The notes under the pieces are model-generated. The model was not told the DNA's origin and made no database searches. It worked only from the letters and a program-made list of their open reading frames with translations. A DNA stretch of 64,000 nt from Castanea sativa (taxonomy: Eukaryota > Streptophyta > Magnoliopsida > Fagales > Fagaceae): the NCBI RefSeq assembly GCF_040712315.1, contig NC_134024.1:3433158-3497157 (forward strand), in the 5' to 3' direction. This document shows positions 34,965-52,552 of the stretch, in pieces. The position numbers and the translations under genes are program-made. Position 1 is the stretch's first letter; each line of letters opens with the position of its first letter.

Positions 34965-36696
34965 TTAAGCCTGTTTCTCTATGTTATAATAGATACTAAA
35001 AAAATAAAACAAAAAGGCAAGTAACAAATGAAACCAAATCAAACAATACATTTTTGAATGATTATGGCAGAGATAAGGTTTGAGAAGCTGAAGAAAAACA
35101 CAAAATCAGAAAAACTTTGCATATAATATAATGTTTTTCCTTGTGAGTAAACAAATAAATACCTAAATGAGAAAGAGTGACAGAGTCAGAGACAGAGAAT
35201 GCTTGACTTGATCTACAATTTATTTTTTTCCTTTAGAGTTTGTTCATCGTTAAAGTACAACCATATTGTCAAGTATTAAAGATATATTTCACAAAATGCA
35301 GTACTGGAGTGGGGTAGGAGAACCTCAAAGATCCTATAGGTCCTTTAACTATGACAATTTCTATATCATTCATAGCTAATTTGCCATGCACTTGAAATTT
35401 GAAAATACTTTGTTTCAAGTTCAGGGCCTACATTGTTTTTAATTCGTGCAACTCTCTTTTCAACCTATGTTTATATCATAAGCTTACCTTTTTCCAAGAC
35501 CTACAAAGCTGCAGCAAAGAGCACTAAGTTTTTTTTTTTTTTGCTGAAAAAAAAAGAGTGGCACTTAGTTTATGACTGTTTTCAAACATGAAACTTAACA
35601 ATTCTAATGAGAGCATTTTGGAAAGAAGGCAAGTATATATCTGTGTAGTATGGACTTCAAAAGTGACTGCTTATGACATTTCAACTCTTATAGTATCCAA
35701 ACCTAGCCTAGACTTAGTGTACAATAAGTTAAATTGGTCAAGTCGCTTCGACTCCTGGTCCAACCCCTGTACAAGCAAAGCAAACCGAATGCAGCAGTTG
35801 ACCTCTGATATTTCTTATTTCAATAGAATCACAGTCACTGCTTTTCTAAGGTAGAAAATCATATTTTGGCAGATCTAAAAGGAAGTTTGGACTTCCCAGT
35901 TGTCTAGTTTAAACACCCTTGAGTACAATCCCATGAGTACTGTAAATTTGTTGGTGAGGGGCCAGTGGCTTGTGCAATACATGCATGACCACGTTTTACT
36001 TCAAGAAAATACCAGAAAAGATAAGTAAGAAACAAAATGCAGCGTGTAAAAACTTGAAACAAGTTAATTTGATGAATTTTTATGCACAGAATAGGGTGAA
36101 TTAGTTCTGTAAATCACATGTAGGTTCAAGATCATCAAATGATAACATACAGAATTTGAAGAATGACAGGATATAGATGAGGGAACCAAACTGGATTGCT
36201 TTTCATCATACAGAATGTGTAGTCATAGGTATCAACATGACACTGATAAACTGGAGGGTCTCATCTTCCCTCCCAAGCCCAAAAAAAGTCAGACCAAAAT
36301 TGTTGAGAAATGATTTCATAACTATAGATTGATATCTTATATAATCAAAGCAACTGTAAATAAATGTCAGCACGCTCATGATGAAGCTACAAATACATTA
36401 CTTAGAGGTTCTGAAAACACAAAGAATCCTGACAGCCAAGATGATCAGATACCTTAATCTGCAATCCAAAACCAATCTACACGATAGAGATGATTCACAA
36501 AATCCAGATAAACCAAATTCCAGATTTATTTTCCTTTTGAGATCAAAGGAAAAAACCATCACTAACAACTCATGAAATGAGCAGTGCTCAGCATGACTGT
36601 TAGTTCCAACAAAAAAATGTGTCATTTCTTGGTTAAACACAAAACAAACACAGATATAAACTGACAAGAAAATGCTGAAAAGGGCAAGAGTGCTAA

Positions 36697-37919
36697 CTAG
36701 CATAAGGTCTTCTAAACATTTTAGCATTTGACAAATCAAAAAGTTTCTTTATCTATTTCAACATATCATTTTATAATACACCCTATATCATATATTCTAT
36801 TTTAAAATTAAATCACATTATAATAATTTGAAACAAACCTCATTTATATTAAAAAATTAACAAAACAAATATATTTTATTGTGGCCCCCATGTGACAAAG
36901 AGAGAGGGAGGTAGAGAGAGAAAAAAAGGGAGAGAGGACTTGGGATGTGACATGGGAGAGGGATATTGAAGTAAAAAAAAAAGTACCAAAATAAGTTTAG
37001 CACATATAAGATTTTATGCCTCTACAATTCTAAATATGAAATTATATTGTTCATCGATGCTAAATTTTTTAGCATTTAAAACATTTAATGTGGGAGGTTT
37101 TTTGATGTGCCAAATACTAAATTTTTTGTATTTGATATAGTTTGAGCATCTCCAACAGTATAGCTAAACCCAAAATTCTTTCCATAATAAAGAATAAAAC
37201 CATAACTTATTGCTCCAACGGTATATCTATATCTCAAAAAGTGAGATACTGTAGATTAGGAAAAGAATTTAACACATTAAAAAATTCCAGAGCTAACTAT
37301 TATATTAATTTTTTCTCTTTCTTCTTCATTTCTTTTTCCCACACCCTCCCTTGGTTTCTTCTCACAGACCAAAGAAAAGGAGACGAAACACAAAACTCAA
37401 GTCAACCAACAAAATCAAACATCTTGAATAAAGGAAAGAATTTAGCATCCGGGCTGCATGCCGTTGGCGATGGGGACAAGGACAAGCAATGGTGGAGGCG
37501 GAGTAGGCAATGGAGGACGAAGAAGACTTCTCTCTCACTTAAGCATTTCCTTCTCTCGGCTCTCTTCCTCTCCCTTTCCATTTGATGAGAAGATAAATTT
37601 TTTGTTGGTCTGGTTTTGTTCAAATGAAATGTGTGGGCTTTATTGTTTTTTTTTTTTTCTGGAAGTAACGTGTGATGGGTGGGTGTGCCAGCGTGAATAA
37701 AGAAAGAATAAAAAAAATAAAAAAAAATAACAAAGAATAAAAAATATTAAAGAAATAGCAAAAAAATAATATTTTAATGGGATAGAGAAAATATAGAGAG
37801 TGAGTTAGAAAAATATATTTTATAAAGTAGGTAGATAAAAAATAAAAGGTAAAACTTACTGTTTACTCACTAAACAGTATAAAAATTTAAAGAAATTGCT
37901 AGAGATGCTCTAATGCTAG
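36697..37919. mobile_element. MITE in intron 1 of C, interrupted by a second element
   Basis: Same CTAGCAT...ATGCTAG element as 26776-27203 in copy B, split near its right end by the insertion 37144-37910. Its presence in both B and C but not A or D groups B with C. Confidence 0.55.
37144..37910. mobile_element. GAGCATCTC-type element nested in intron 1 of C
   Basis: Starts GAGCATCTCCAACAGTA and ends with the near inverse TGCTAGAGATGCTC. Copy B lacks it at the same point, so the insertion is specific to C. Inside is a GC-richer stretch (about 37450-37560) with short open frames on both strands that I do not recognise. The ends resemble common plant PIF/Harbinger-type MITEs, but the target duplication is not clear. 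Confidence 0.6.
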
Positions 37920-37936
37920 TGCTCTAAATAATCAAC

Positions 37937-38320
37937 AGATAAAGTTTAGTTACAAAATTGATTATAGCCTAAGACAATAATCTTACTCAATATCTTCTTA
38001 TTAGAAGTGAATTTTGAGAATTCCACCATTGAATTACATCTTCTTCTTATACCCTTCATGTTTACAAAATTTTTAGAAAATTATAGATCAATAGTTATGT
38101 CATCAATAAGTTATTTAAATTGCTAGTTTTTATAGTTTAAAATTATGCATAAAATATAAGCTTATATATCATATAATATGTAATATCTAATTGACACAAA
38201 ATTTGACATGTGTATTAAGAATGTAAAGAACATATAATTCAACGGTTAGATTTTCAAAATATATAGTAATATTTATTTTATTGAGTAATTACAACAATTT
38301 TATAGCTAAACTTTATTGAT
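37937..38320. mobile_element. MITE in intron 1 of C, same insertion as 27221-27602
   Basis: Orthologous by duplication to the B element: left flank ATAATCAAC is intact, the right flank is worn. The interior carries the family words GTCATCAATAA, TTGACACAAAATTTGACATG and CAACGGTTAGATTTTCAAAA. Confidence 0.65.
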
Positions 38321-38685
38321 AAACAATTACAATTTCTTGAAAGTTGAAACCTTTGTAAACAAAACAATTCATCATCCCAACTGGGATATGGCACAATAAC
38401 AAAAAACCAAAACCCATCACACATATTAACAATTCAGATAATACTAAACAACAAAAACAAAAACAAAAAAGAAAGAACTTTGCAAGGTGTATTGGTATAC
38501 CTATGGGAAAGGTTGAACTTGCCCAGTTTGTAAGGAGTAAGAAGAGGAGTACTGGTGGGAGCTTCAGCAGCCATTTTCAATGATTCTATTCTATTCTTTC
38601 CTGTTGAATGCTAGTACTTTGCTAGTTTGCTTCTGTTCCTGATTTCAGACAAAAGTGGGAATGAAATGCTTGTTACACGAATGGG

Positions 38686-38693
38686 TATTTATA
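38686..38693 (-). promoter_or_regulatory. TATA box of OPR copy C
   Basis: TATAAATA on the minus strand, 112 bp upstream of the ATG, unchanged from copy B although the gene body is disabled. Confidence 0.5.
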
Positions 38694-39738
38694 GATTTGT
38701 GTCAAAAAAGTCTCCAATAAGCTAGGAGGATGGTTCCAAGTCAATTGGACAATGATGTTTGCTTTAAAATGTTATTCGTAACGATGTATGTGCTGACGTT
38801 TGGAAATACTATACATTGAGCCCTCAAAAAATGTTTGGCCGCCAATGTGGGCCATGACCCTATTAACCGTGTGTTCTGCTTCTGTGGATAGCACCACTTT
38901 ACGTCGGCGATAAATTTCATAATTTTTTAAAAAAATAAAATTTTGAGAGTGCAGATTGTGTTTTAGATTTTAGTATATTATTTTTACATCATATCACCAC
39001 TAATTTAATTTTTTATTTCAAGAAAAAATAGTTTTTATTATTTATTACTCATTTTTTTATTATAAAAATATTGTTAAATTTGTTGTGTCATCAGTTGTTT
39101 TACTTAAAAAAAGAGCCATCTTTGAGACATAAAATAGTTCACAATTTTTTTATAACTTAAGGCAGTAATTAGTATGTACATCCAAAAAAAAATTATAAAT
39201 AGTTTTCGAACTACATATTCTTTATTTTGAAAGAAAATTGGAATTTGCCAACTTTTTTGAGGAATTTTTTTTTTTTTTGGAAGGGAGGGACAAAGCCACC
39301 CAAGGGGGCCATGGATCCTCTAGATTTTTATTATTAAAATTAAGAGTATATATGTTTTATGAGATTTCTAGAATTTGGGCCAAGGAAAAATATTTTTAGC
39401 CCCGGTAATATAATTTTAGTCCCCTTTAAATAATAACAAAAATAATTCAAATGATGGTGGTAACCACAAGAACAACATAATTAGTTCAAATAACAACAAA
39501 TCATCTAGTCCATACAACAACAAAAATTAGTCCAATCAACCAGAACATCACTTTAAAAACCATTATTTATCAAATCCGATCAATAAATCTTAGATCTATT
39601 AATTATTTTTTATAAAAAATCCATAAATTTATACAAATACCAATCGAATAAAGAGAGAATATTTCCTAGACGTTGTCAACTGACTAATACACATAGACCC
39701 AATTAATTAATATCAAAATGATAACTTATAAATTTATA

Positions 39739-39792
39739 ATTAGCTCAACTGGTAAAGTCTGTTTTAGTCTTAGGAGTAGACGTCATAAGTTG
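39739..39792 (+). mobile_element. Internally deleted SINE
   Basis: TAGCTCAACTGGTAAAGTC, a better A box than the 30045 copy, joined to GGAGTAGACGTCATAAGTTG. It is flanked by ATAAATTTATA on both sides (39728-39738 and 39793-39803). It is the same insertion event as 30045-30149, so it predates the B/C duplication. Confidence 0.65.
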
Positions 39793-39940
39793 ATAAATTT
39801 ATAATTAGTGATTGTTGGTGGATGGGTTGGGATCCTTATTTTTAACTTACTACCTTAATACTTAATTTATTTTATCTATTTTGTCTTATCTATTTTATTG
39901 GGTGGTCCACTATTTTTGTGAGTCAAGTTTGTGATCTATG

Positions 39941-40863
39941 GGGGATATTTGGTACTAGCATAGTAAGGGAATAGAATATAGTAAGTTAACATGTGTTTGA
40001 AAGATAATTGCAAACTAGCATCTTGAGTTTTAGAAACTCAAGTTCCATATAATACTCGAGGCTTAAAGACTCGCTTCCTACTTACTGAGTTGGACATTAT
40101 TATGCACTATTATGCCATATAGATCTCGAGTCTTAAAAACTCGAGTTCTACAGAGTAAAACCAAGTCTTTAAGACTCGATTTTCTTCGGAAAATGCCATT
40201 GATCTCGAGTCTGCAAGACTCGATTTCTATTGGAATAAAACTCTAAGTGTTTTATGCATCTAGTTTGGGGTTATGTGGAAATGAGGGAAAAACAAAATTC
40301 CTTCTGGATTGATGTGGTTTGATAATGAATAAATGAGAGTAGTGATAAAAGATAGGAGAACTGCCAAATGTTTGTGAGTAAATATAGAAGGAGAGGGGCT
40401 GTGTTTTACTATTGACCTCATTGTGAGACAGTGAGAGAGTTGAGTGAGAGGTCGTCGATGAGAGGAGACGAGAGTTTTCTGCCGCTGATGAGATGCGCTT
40501 GTCTCTGTTAAAGTGAGGGTTTGCCGATGAATTTTCTGCCGCCGATGAGATGCGCTTGTCTCCGCTGATGGGTTTGGAGTTTGTATGCTTGGGTGTGAAG
40601 AAGAGTGAAAGTGTTCTAGAGTCTGGACGCTTAAGTGGATGAAATATGATCACAAATCGAGTATTAGAAACTCGATTTCAATGTGGCTCCATGTGGAAAA
40701 CGGTCCATGTCAGATGTTTGTAGCTTAGGATCTCGAGTATTAGAAACTCGATTTCTACCCGGAACTCGAGTTTTAAAAACTCGAGATGCTATTTTTCAAC
40801 TTTGTTTTGAAACTGGGCAATTAACGAAATTCTTAGCAATCTAATGTTAAATGAAAAAAAAAA
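39941..40863 (+). mobile_element. 923-bp poly(A)-tailed retroposon with repeated CTCGAG hairpins
   Basis: Inserted into a unit flank and surrounded by the perfect 13-bp repeat TTTGTGATCTATG (39928-39940 and 40864-40876). The insert ends in 10 A residues. Paralogous empty sites are at about 30286-30298 and 57138-57150. It carries at least seven short inverted repeats of the type CTCGAG-TTTTAAAAA-CTCGAG or a weaker form (about 40022, 40054, 40125, 40204, 40656, 40733 and 40763). It also has a 30-40 bp direct repeat (TTCTGCCGCxGATGAGATGC, about 40475 and 40530). A minus-strand frame (40252-40653, 133 codons) contains the duplicated peptide DKRISSAAENS; I do not regard it as an established gene. 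No reverse transcriptase is present. Confidence 0.75.
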
Positions 40864-41785
40864 TTTGTGATCTATGTCTGTGTGTTTTGAGCACTTTGTC
40901 ATTGTTAGGCTTACTAAATATAATTCCTCACTTGTTTATTTATTTTATTATTATTATTATTTTAGTTTGGCATTTTTTCCTTTCTCAAAAAAATAAAAAA
41001 AGTTTGGCATTATTTCCATCCGATTCCCCATTTTGGATAGAGTAATAGTGGCTTTAGAAGACCAAACTTGCCTTTTCAATTTGAAAATTTCTATGGACAA
41101 ACTCAAATCCATATTTTGTAACTTAGCCATTATCAATTTTTTTTTTAATGGAATCCTGGTTGAAATCACACACACACGCACACAAAGGAATGATATGCAA
41201 ATGTGGACACACAAAATTTGGCTAGATGCTAAGTTCATGTTCATAGTAAATGGATGTTTCTGTGCTATGCATCTAGGAACGTTCAAAATTTTTATCATGT
41301 ACTTCTATGCATAGAAAATTCAACTAATTATAAGTCCTTACTGCTAACAGTAAGTTTCTATATGTTATCTTTGAGGTGAGACTCCCCAGAGGCCTCATGA
41401 GACTTAAGAATTTTCAATTCTTCCTCTATCTCATGTCTAATCTTCTATTACTTATTCTTAATTTCTGCACTACTGTGCAAACTTGTCATCTTTATATCTG
41501 TCCTTTCTCCCATACTCATCCTTGAGGTGCTACAGCTTTGTACAAAAATTCTAAACAAACTCTATGCAGCTTTCAATCTTAAGATTGGATGCAATTGAAA
41601 AATATCATAGGTTTGCTTTGGATTTATTATTTATCTAGACTTGCTCCCAGCATCCTCAAGAACCTGAACCCATTATAATTCAGAGCAATTGCTTCCCTAA
41701 TTCACATTAGTGAACTTTTGTAGTTTAGTCTACTTTAAATTGATTAGTGTTGTTGAGTTTGTCCCTCTGCTTCAAGATGGACAAT

Positions 41786-41923
41786 ATATGTTAGCAGCAC
41801 AGGGATGACTGCAAAATGGTCTGTTAGTGATTTTGATATATTGATGACTGCAAATGGTCTGTCAGTGATTTTGATATATTAGTTCCTGAAGATGTTGCCA
41901 ACTTTGGTGTTAGCTTTGATTGA
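41786..41923 (+). pseudogene. Third copy of the unidentified last exon, with internal duplication
   Basis: Same remnant as 21484-21675, with the N-terminal deletion shared with 31211-31312. In addition, a partial tandem duplication (ATGACTGCAAA...GTGATTTTGATATATT twice) shifts the frame. Confidence 0.4.
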
Positions 41924-42657
41924 TCTTTGCACAGTATATTCACCTTTTCAATTAGTAAAGAATAAGTAAATAGAGTAAGTAGAACCCATTACAGTTTTAC
42001 TTAAACCACGTTATCATGTCAGCAACAAATTCAACACACACACACATACACGTGATAGGTGTTATGTATAAACATTGGAGCTAATCTCATGATGCCAATA
42101 GTCAATCACAAATTAACTTTTCCTAGATTCCTCTTGGTTGCCAAGAAACTGAGGAAATGCTATTTGCTAATCATGTGCATGTGTATAACTCCATTTGAAG
42201 ACTCCACTTGTGTTTGTGCTTAATGTCGCATATTTTATACACAACCGGTCTCAAGCATAGAAAGATAAGGTTGACAGCTAGATTGAAATTTAGTCACAAG
42301 TAATTGAGTAGCCACTTATAATGGTTCGACGCAGTCCTTATTTATGCCAAAATGTAAAAGAGATTGAGTCCTTCGTAACTAAAGCTGAAGCCAAAATCCT
42401 ATACGCATAGTTGTCAAGCTAAGCAAAGAATCATTGCTTGTAATGGACAAATTATGCTTCAAAATCATGATTAGTGGCGCAGAAGCAGATCAACACCAAC
42501 AATACTATCACTAGAAGAGAATAACCACTTCAAAATTATTTAGATCTATCAAATCTTTTTGTTGTACTTACACAGTACAATTAAAACACTAAAAACAAGA
42601 AAAGAATTACATAGGGCAATGTTTTTGGACAATTTATTTTCACTCCTCCCTGAAAAC

Positions 42658-47403
<4,746 letters not shown>

Positions 47404-47506
47404 TTATAATGATTCTATTCTATTCTTTCCTGTTGAATGCTAGTACTTTGCTTCTGTGCCTGTTTTCAGACAAAAGTGGGAATGAAATGCTTGTTACACA
47501 AATTGG

Positions 47507-47514
47507 CATTTATA
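47507..47514 (-). promoter_or_regulatory. TATA-like box of OPR copy D
   Basis: TATAAATG on the minus strand at the position of the TATA box in the other copies; the last base differs from TATAAATA. Confidence 0.45.
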
Positions 47515-47735
47515 GAAATGAAAAAGCATTAAAGATTTGTGTAAAAAAAAGTCTCCAATAATCTAGCAGGATGGTTCCAATTCCAACTGTTACTGGACAA
47601 CGAAGTTTGCTTTAAAAAGGTATTCATAATTTTTTTCACAGTGCCTGATGTCTGTGGTGACGTTTGTAAAGACGTGGCTGTGGATGGTAATGGGGTCTAC
47701 AGACTCTACACTATACATTGAACCCTTAAGAAAAG

Positions 47736-48515
47736 TTTGACCCCCATTTTACAATCCCCCAAACATCAAACATTCTTTTTTTTTTTTCAACTTCATTTAA
47801 ATAATATTATTTATATTTTACCACTTTCTCTCTATTTCCACCACTTTCTTCTCAACGGCTATAGCCACTGTCAGCCACCACCACCATATACCATCAACAT
47901 TCAATAGCAAACCCAGACCGGCCAACCCACTGCCACCACAATCAGCATCCATCCAAAAATCAACCCCATAGCCAAAAAAAAAACAGCAACAAGAACAACA
48001 AAAACTAATCTTGAGAGAGAGAAGCTCACCGTGAGAGGAAGAGAGGGAGGCGGAGGACAGAGCGGCAAACAAAACCCATAAACCCAAGACCCACGGCGGC
48101 CACGGTAAGCAAAACCCATCAAACCCACCGCCCCGATCTCAACCCCGGTCACGTCGATAATCTACGAACGCAGACCCACGAACCCAGACCCACAAAATCG
48201 CCGGAGCACATCAGACCACGACCCACGATCCACGACCCATGACCATCGGCGGAGCACACTCTTCGGCCGAGCACACTCATCGGCGAACCACATCGGCAAA
48301 GCAGAGAGAGAAGAGAGAAGAAAGAAGTGGAGAGAGAAAAGAAAAAGATAGAACAGTGAGGGAGCCTGAAGGAATAAAAAATAATTTTTGTTTTACAATT
48401 GCACTGTAGCATGAATCTTTTAATTTAATATTTTGCCGGTGTGGTCTTTTTATCTCAAAAATGCTAAAAAAAATAGGATTTTTATTTAGTTTTGAGAGGC
48501 TTAATAAGAATGCTC
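47736..48515. mobile_element. PIF/Harbinger-like element, left end lost
   Basis: Partner of 7492-8578. The right end TAATAAGAATGCTC is followed by TTA, but the first ~35 bp of the left end are missing. It also lacks the hAT-like insert of the left copy and some of the GACCCAC repeats. The middle keeps the GC-rich repeat region. Confidence 0.55.
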
Positions 48516-48614
48516 TTATTATTAATCATGTGTTCTGCCCTATGAATGACACGTCCACAATCAATTTCATAATCTTTTTAAAATAAAAATTTTGAGAATA
48601 TGGATTGTGTTTAT

Positions 48615-49853
48615 GAGTCTTTTGGGTAAATATTGGTAAAAATGAAGTTTTTTGGGGTTATAGTCACTGTTCGAAGTTATTTGGGAAAATGAGGAGAGAG
48701 AGTGAATTTCGGCAACAGTGTTGCCGAAATTCGAAGAAAAGTATGAGAGAGAAAATCCAAACTGAGGAGAGAGAAATTTTGAGAATTTCGGCAACAGTGT
48801 TGCCGAAATTCCTTCTGCCCAAACCCTGCCCGCTTCATTGAGTGCCCATGCGCGTGAGTGCCAAAAGGAAAAAATAAAAAAGGTTTGTGGCAATCCCATT
48901 GCCGAAAATGGAGGGAAAAGAAAAAAAAAGAAAAAAAAAAGAATTACAGCAATGGGATTGCCGAAATAGGGGGGAAAGAAAAAGAAAAAAAAAAGTGGCC
49001 ATGTAGTGCCGAAATAGGAAAAAAAAAAAAAAAAAGGAAAATTCGCAATGGGTTGCCGAAATAGGGTAAAAAAAAAAAAAAAAAGGTGGCCATGTAGTGC
49101 CGAAATAGGAAAAAAAAAAAAAAAAAAAGAGGAAAATTGGCAATGGGGTTGCCGAAATAGGGGAAAAAAAAAAAAAAGGAAAATTGGCAATGGGGTTGCC
49201 GAAATAGGGAAAGGAAAAAAAAAAAAAAAATTGGCAATGGGGTTGCCGAAATAGGGGGGAGAAAAAAAAAAGAAAAAAGAAGGTGGCCATGTAGTGCCAC
49301 ATTTGTTTTTTTTCTTTCCCCCCCTATTTCGGCAACCCCATTGCCAATTTTCCTTTTTTTTTTTTTTTTCCTATTTCGGCACTACATGGCCACTTTTTTT
49401 TTTCCCCCTATTTCGGCAACTCATTGCAAATTTTCCTTTTTTTTTTTTCCTATTTCGGCACTACATGGCCACTTTTTTTTTTTTCTTTTTCTTTCCCCCC
49501 TATTTCAGCAATCCCATTGCTGTAATTCTCTTTTTTTTTTTTTTTTTTTTTTCCCTCCATTTTCGGCAATGGGATTGCCACAAACCTTTTTTATTTTTTC
49601 CTTTTGGCACTCACGCGCATGGGCACTCAGTGAGGCGGGCAAGGTTTGGGTAGAAGGAATTTCGGCAACACTGTTGCCGAAATTCTCAAAATTTCTCTCT
49701 CCTCAGTTTGGATTTTCTCTCTCATACTTTTCTTCGAATTTCGGCAACACTGTTGCCGAAATTCACTCTCTCTCCTCATTTCCCCAAATAACTTCGAACA
49801 GTGACTATAACCCCAAAAAACTTCATTTTTACCAATATTTACCCAAAAGACTC
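48615..49853. mobile_element. 1.24 kb inverted-repeat (foldback) element, Mutator-type
   Basis: The two halves are inverted copies of each other almost from end to end. Ends are GAGTCTTTTGGGTAAATATT and its inverse, flanked by the perfect 10-bp repeat TTGTGTTTAT (48605-48614 and 49854-49863). Each arm holds two palindromes TTTCGGCAAC-AGTG-TTGCCGAAA (near 48704, 48783, 49657 and 49736). The arms then continue as a mosaic of GGCAATGGGGTTGCCGAAAT and GGCCATGTAGTGCCGAAAT units separated by A (left) or T (right) tracts of 9-24 bases. The repeat numbers of the arms differ, and the turn lies near 49300. No transposase is present. Phe- or Lys-rich frames across it are tract artefacts. It is absent from the paired left block. 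Confidence 0.8.
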
Positions 49854-49981
49854 TTGTGTTTATGCTATGCTCGTTTTATTTTTTATTTAGTAAAATAATG
49901 TTTAAAAGTACATGTGACACTAACTATTATATGTAGTTTTGGTGTTGGTATGCGAGTGTATTTCCTTATTTCATCTTTTTT

Positions 49982-49985
<4 letters not shown>

Positions 49986-50031
<46 letters not shown>
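49986..50031. repeat. (AT)n microsatellite
   Basis: About 45 bp of alternating TA followed by short GT repeats; the left block (near 8815-8830) has only a short GT run and an A tract there. Confidence 0.85.
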
Positions 50032-50042
<11 letters not shown>

Positions 50043-52049
50043 ATGTGTTTCTATTAAAAAAAATGTGAAATAGAGATAATGTCCTAATTTTTAGAATGAG
50101 AATTGATAAAAATTTTTTTTTTAACTTTTATTAATTAAATTACTCTTATAGTAAAAAAATAAAGCTTGAACGCCTAAAATTTATAAACTTTTTTAAAAAT
50201 TGTAAATTATTCTTTTAACTTGTTCATATTTTTTTAATTTAAAATTACTCTAGTAAAAAAATAAAGCTTGAACGCCTAAAATTTATAAGCCTTTTTAAAA
50301 ATAGTAAATTATTCTTTTAATTTGTTTGTATTTTTAAATTTAAAATTATTTAACAAAAAAATAGGGGTAATTTAGAGAATTTAAGAATATGTGTAGGATA
50401 TTTTAGTACAAAAATGATGAAAAATTATGTTATTAATAGTATAGATGAGATCACTATTAATTTTACTTTTTATTTAAACAACAAGAATTATTATATATTA
50501 TTCATAACTATGACTTCAAAAATTATGAAAATGTTGTTAAATTTGTCATGTCATCAGTTGTTCTACTTAAAAAAGAGCAAATCTTTGAGACATAAAACAA
50601 TTCACAATTTTTTTTTTATAGCTTCTTAAGGCAGTAAATTAGTATGTGCAGGAAAAATAATTATAAATATTTTTCTTAATATGAACAACATATTTATTAA
50701 TTGGAAAGAAAATTGGAATTTGCCAACTTTTTTGAGGAAATTTTTTATTTTTTATTTTTGGAAGGTAGGGACAAAGCCACCCAAGGGGGCCATGGCCCCT
50801 CTAGATTTTTATTTTTAAAATTAAGAGTATATAGGTTTTATGTGATTTTCAGATTTTGGACCAAAGAAAATTATTTTTAGCCCTGATAATATAACTTTTT
50901 TCACCTTTGAATAATAAGAAAAATATTCTAAACAACGGTAGTGACTATAAGAACAACATAATTAGTTCAAATAAAAACAAAACATCTAGCCTATACAACA
51001 ACAAAAATTAGCCCAATCAACCAAAATATCACCTTAAAAATCATTATTTATCAAATCTGATCAATAAATCTTAGATCTATTAATTATTTTTTATAAAAAA
51101 ATAATCCCTAAATTTATACAATTCGAATAGAATAAAGAGAGAATATTTCCTAGACATTGTCAAATGACTAATACACAGATACAATTAATTAATATCATAA
51201 TGATAACTTATAAATTTATAATTAGTGATTGTTAGTGGATGGGTTGGAATCATTATTTTTTAACTTACTACCTTAATACTTAAGTTTATTTGATCTATTT
51301 TGTCTTATCTATTTTAATTTATTGGGCGGTCCACTATCTATTGGAATCATTATTGTTAGTTTTGACATTTTTTTTCCCATTTGATTCTCCATATTGGATA
51401 GAGTAATAGTGGTTTTAGAAGACCACACTTGCCTTTTCAATTTGAAATTTTCTATGCACAAACTGAAATCCATATTTGATTGATTTCACAATTGAGAGTG
51501 TCATCTTGTGGTACATATATATTTTTTTATATATATTTTTCATCAACTACTAGCGGCTAGAGGAGGTATATCACGTTTCGGATATATGAGTTCTTCCACT
51601 CATATGAGGGTCCACTCTCATGTGATAGGGAGCATCTGAAACATGATGTACTTTCTCCTGCAGTTGACCTATACATAAGTGTGAAACCAACCTTTATGTG
51701 CGGAGAAGTACTCATATATCCGAAACATGATGTATTTTCTCCCGCGATTGACCTGAAACCAATTGGCAAATTGATAACCAAACATTTTATTTTTACCCTT
51801 GTTTGAGGCAACTGATTTTTATTTTTATCGAGTAAGTCCATAAGCACTCTCTTTCATTTGTGTCATGGTGGGTCAAGTGGGGTTGAAGCTGAATATACGT
51901 GACAGTATGTCCCTAGCCGACTTTTTTTTTTTTAATTTTGGTCAAGAATTGAAACTCATTAAGTATTATGACTTATGAGAACGGCCAAAAAAAAAACCCT
52001 CATCATTCTAAAAAAAAAAAAAAAAACCTCATAATTATGTATATACAGC

Positions 52050-52552
52050 AAGGTAGTCAATCTCGTACCGAGAGTTGTACCGATTTGATCAGTGGAACGA
52101 TATATTTTGGTACGGGTCAATACCGATGTACTATTTCGAGTTTACCGTTATAAATATATGTATGTATGTGTGTGTGTGTGTGTGTGTGTATTATAATAAA
52201 TATAAAAGTTTACCAAAAAACATTACCTCAATTCAGAACAAATTATCCATAGTTTTAGACTTTAGCATCAATTAAAAGGAAAAAAAAAACACAATATAAA
52301 AATTAAAAAGCTTAATTGTTCATTGCATACTAAGAAAACAAATAATACTAATAAGTTAATGAAATTAAGTTACCATTCTGCCCTTACAAAAATTCAAAAA
52401 TTACAAAACTAAAAAAAAAAAAGCTTTTTTTTTTTTTTAACGATCAGTATTGCCCGAAATTGGTCGGTACAGCCGATATTTAAACCAGTATGAAATGTTG
52501 GCATTTCGATATCGGTATATGTACTGGTACAGTATCGACTACACTAATATAC
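52050..52552. mobile_element. TACCGG-rich element, right copy
   Basis: Partner of 10861-11384. Many of its TACCGG words are changed to TACCGA or TATCGG, as C-to-T decay of CpG sites would produce. Confidence 0.5.

Larger units (their letters stand above)
38694..42657. other. Intergenic C-D unit
   Basis: Unit flank homologous to 28102-32119. It holds a shortened SINE (39739-39792), a retroposon (39941-40863) and the 3' flank with the third copy of the plus-strand remnant (41786-41923). It lacks the PIF-like element found upstream of B. Confidence 0.55.

Noticed and set aside
37142..37700. Overlapping frames in the element nested in copy C intron 1
   Set aside because: Short, low-complexity frames on both strands in a mobile element, with no family recognised and no second copy for comparison.
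40252..40653. 133-codon minus-strand frame in the retroposon
   Set aside because: It has an internal peptide duplication and low complexity, lies within a mobile insert, and no family is recognised. Reported only as part of the element.
48567..49898. Long Phe/Pro-rich and Lys-rich open frames on both strands (up to 207 codons)
   Set aside because: They are translations of T or A tracts and GCCGAAATAGG units in the inverted-repeat element; frames on opposite strands mirror each other and have no protein-like composition.
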